Positions 3,815 to 5,507 of a stretch of DNA of 5,507 bases are shown in pieces. Position numbers and translations under genes: made by a program. The notes under the pieces were generated by a model that was not told the origin of the DNA, did no database searches, and was given only the letters and a program-made list of their open reading frames with translations. Position 1 is the stretch's first letter; each line of letters opens with the position of its first letter. The DNA is from Candidatus Woesearchaeota archaeon (GTDB taxonomy: Archaea; Nanobdellota; Nanobdellia; Woesearchaeales; DSVV01). The DNA lies in assembly GCA_023267795.1 (NCBI GenBank), contig JAHFMP010000074.1:1-5507 (forward strand). The letters run 5' to 3'.

Positions 3815-5464
3815 ATGAAAAAAACGCTGCTTTTGTTGGGAATCTTTTGCATTGTTTATCTTATTTCAATGAACATTTATGGAAATTTTGAACTCGGACA
3901 TGATCAGGCACGACATGCAAATGACGGTATTTTATGGTATTATTATCTGCATGGCTATGGTGGCAAAACATTTTCTTCCTTCGATGAATTTATCCTCTCT
4001 TTTCCACAATTATCCCGTGCAAAAATAGCATGGTACTTTGTTTATGATCCCCCTCTTCATCCTCTATTGACTGCAGTTGCGTATAGTGTGTTTGGTTTCA
4101 CTGAATTTGCTGCGCGAATTCCATCTCAACTGCTGAATATTATTGGGATTGTTTTTCTTTTTCTTATAGCAAAGGAGTTTACCAGTGAACATAATGCTGT
4201 TTTAATTGCTGCAACGTATGGATTAACTCCTATTATTTTTCAATTAGGAAGGGATGCAATGATTGATTCAGGAGCTGCTTCTTTTCTTATTGGATGGATG
4301 TACTGCACTTTTTTTCTATCAAAAAAGTACGAAGGAATAAAACGATACATTTGCTATGGGCTTGGAGGGATCATGTTTGGTGCATCTTTTCTCACAAAAT
4401 ATCCTTCGCTTTATTTTTTCATATCATTCTTTTTTCTATTTACAATCTATTGCATCTGGCGAAAATATCGAACAGAAAAAACAACGCGTTTGCAGCAGCT
4501 CAAGGAAATTTTTTTTATTGCCGCAATTCAAATTTTTATTGCTTCTGCATCTGCTATTCCATGGATTTCATATTCATGGTTTCATGCAGGGATTATGGAA
4601 ATTCTTTCCAAAGTCAGCGCCGAGAACTGGACACATCATGGTTATTTTTTCAATGTGTTTTATCTTCTCTATGAATTTCTAATAGAAACTGTGGGAATAA
4701 TAGGATTTCTTGCACTACTCTTTTTCAAAAAAAGAATCATGGAAGAAAAACATTGGTATTTACTATTTTATATAATTAGTGCCTGTATTCTTGTTCCTAT
4801 TTTTTTAGCTAATATTCAGCCACGATATTATCTTTCTTTCATTGCATTTTCATACGTTCTTAGTTTTGTTACACTTCAAGCTACATTCTCTGAGAAAACT
4901 GCACAACGTATTTTCTTTGCTTTTCTTCTTCTCTTTACAGGCATCAGCCTTACCATGTCTTACCTGGTATTTATGGCAGATGGAACAATAGATGCAAGCG
5001 GATTTGCAGCAGTTATTTCACCTATACACGGCCAGGCAATTTTTTTCGGATATTATGGTAATTTTGATACTGTTGATATTGTTTCTGGCCCTGATATTCT
5101 CACTGTTCGTTCCTGGGCGCAGTATTGGTATTCGTATTTTTTCAAGAATATTTATCTTTTCAATATTGAACTGGATAGGGAAAATCACTATGCAAACCCA
5201 GACCAATTCATGTTTCGGATGCTGCAACAATTAGAAACACATCCTGAAATTGCATTTGTGTATCTTTCGTCTGCTGAGCTTGAAGGAGAGTATGGAAAGG
5301 ATGTTCTTCAAATTATGAATTCCACCAAAGATTCATTTCCTACATATTTCGTTATTCCTAATACCAACAAAGGATCTGAGTATCTGGAAATGGAAAAATT
5401 TATTGCAAAACTGCACACCACAAAAATCAGCTACAAATACTGGGATTTTTACCAAGTGAAATAA
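3815..5464 (+). CDS. GT-C membrane glycosyltransferase, PMT/ArnT-like (GT39/GT83 type)
   Basis: The 549-residue protein has many membrane segments (first at about 4-23, others between about 107 and 400) and a soluble C-terminal part from about residue 400. Enzymes of this class move a sugar from a lipid-phosphate donor to a lipid or protein on the outer face of the membrane. Diagnostic parts: the first external loop GHDQARHAND (28-37), where Asp30 occupies the place of the catalytic acidic residue of the GT-C fold, then YDPPLHPLL (77-85) and FGFTEFAARIPSQ (93-105), which match the PMT_2-type pattern of PPLY..L and FG.SEFAARLPS. Donor and acceptor cannot be predicted. Nothing nearby makes dolichol-linked sugars. 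The ATG follows a TATA box at leaderless distance. A downstream ATG joins its stop codon, so it probably heads an operon. The family is clear; the exact GT number is not. Confidence 0.82.
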   Translation: MKKTLLLLGIFCIVYLISMNIYGNFELGHDQARHANDGILWYYYLHGYGGKTFSSFDEFILSFPQLSRAKIAWYFVYDPPLHPLLTAVAYSVFGFTEFAARIPSQLLNIIGIVFLFLIAKEFTSEHNAVLIAATYGLTPIIFQLGRDAMIDSGAASFLIGWMYCTFFLSKKYEGIKRYICYGLGGIMFGASFLTKYPSLYFFISFFFLFTIYCIWRKYRTEKTTRLQQLKEIFFIAAIQIFIASASAIPWISYSWFHAGIMEILSKVSAENWTHHGYFFNVFYLLYEFLIETVGIIGFLALLFFKKRIMEEKHWYLLFYIISACILVPIFLANIQPRYYLSFIAFSYVLSFVTLQATFSEKTAQRIFFAFLLLFTGISLTMSYLVFMADGTIDASGFAAVISPIHGQAIFFGYYGNFDTVDIVSGPDILTVRSWAQYWYSYFFKNIYLFNIELDRENHYANPDQFMFRMLQQLETHPEIAFVYLSSAELEGEYGKDVLQIMNSTKDSFPTYFVIPNTNKGSEYLEMEKFIAKLHTTKISYKYWDFYQVK

Positions 5465-5507
5465 ATGGAAACAAATACATTTTTCAAAAGATATTTTATG
5501 CCTTCAG
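5465..5507 (+). CDS. Start of an unidentified gene (runs off the right edge)
   Basis: An ATG follows the glycosyltransferase stop codon with no gap (TAAATG), and the frame stays open for 14 codons, METNTFFKRYFMPS, to the window edge. This tight junction suggests translational coupling in one operon with the glycosyltransferase. Too little is visible to identify the product. A chance ATG followed by a short ORF is possible. Confidence 0.4.
   Translation, partial: METNTFFKRYFMPS

Noticed and set aside
4294..5234. Alternative frames inside the glycosyltransferase gene
   Set aside because: The long frame is continuous over 549 codons with family motifs. The overlapping ones are hydrophobic shadows without start signals.
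1..5507. CRISPR array, toxin-antitoxin, restriction or other defence system
   Set aside because: No regularly spaced repeats, Cas, nuclease or toxin motifs are visible. The genes are housekeeping or envelope functions.

Overview
The window looks like AT-rich archaeal DNA, most likely from a small-genome lineage such as a DPANN archaeon. That placement is inference. The archaeal or archaeal/eukaryal signatures seen are ribosomal proteins eS8 and eL41, an AbrB-PhoU protein, tRNA genes without encoded CCA, a tRNA intron with a bulge-helix-bulge (BHB) splice structure, and TATA boxes 25-34 bases upstream of genes. Several protein genes have the box about 26 bases before the ATG, which implies leaderless mRNAs.

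Layout. At the left edge, on the minus strand, is a VKOR-family disulfide-generating membrane protein that runs out of the window. Next, also on the minus strand, is a tRNA-Ile with anticodon UAU. It carries a 79-nt intron at position 37/38 and a second, 21-nt insertion in its D-loop. Divergent from it is a plus-strand set: tRNA-Glu(UUC), a 33-codon eL41 gene, and a Trm112-like zinc protein whose start overlaps the eL41 stop. A tRNA-Ser(UGA) follows, and beyond it a 122-base tail containing a duplicated and partly inverted copy of tRNA-Ser sequence. On the minus strand comes an AbrB-PhoU regulator, divergent from ribosomal protein eS8. eS8 converges on a minus-strand tRNA-dihydrouridine synthase. 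The right third is a GT-C membrane glycosyltransferase, with a further gene starting directly at its stop codon and leaving the window.

How the parts relate. Most of the window concerns translation: three tRNAs, two ribosomal proteins, a Trm112-type methyltransferase activator and a tRNA dihydrouridine synthase. VKOR and the GT-C enzyme belong to envelope and exported-protein chemistry. I see no defence system, CRISPR array, transposase or complete mobile element. The most unusual item is the doubly interrupted tRNA-Ile(UAU). It suggests a lineage reading AUA codons without the agmatidine-modified CAU tRNA used by most archaea. The second is the rearranged sequence behind tRNA-Ser.
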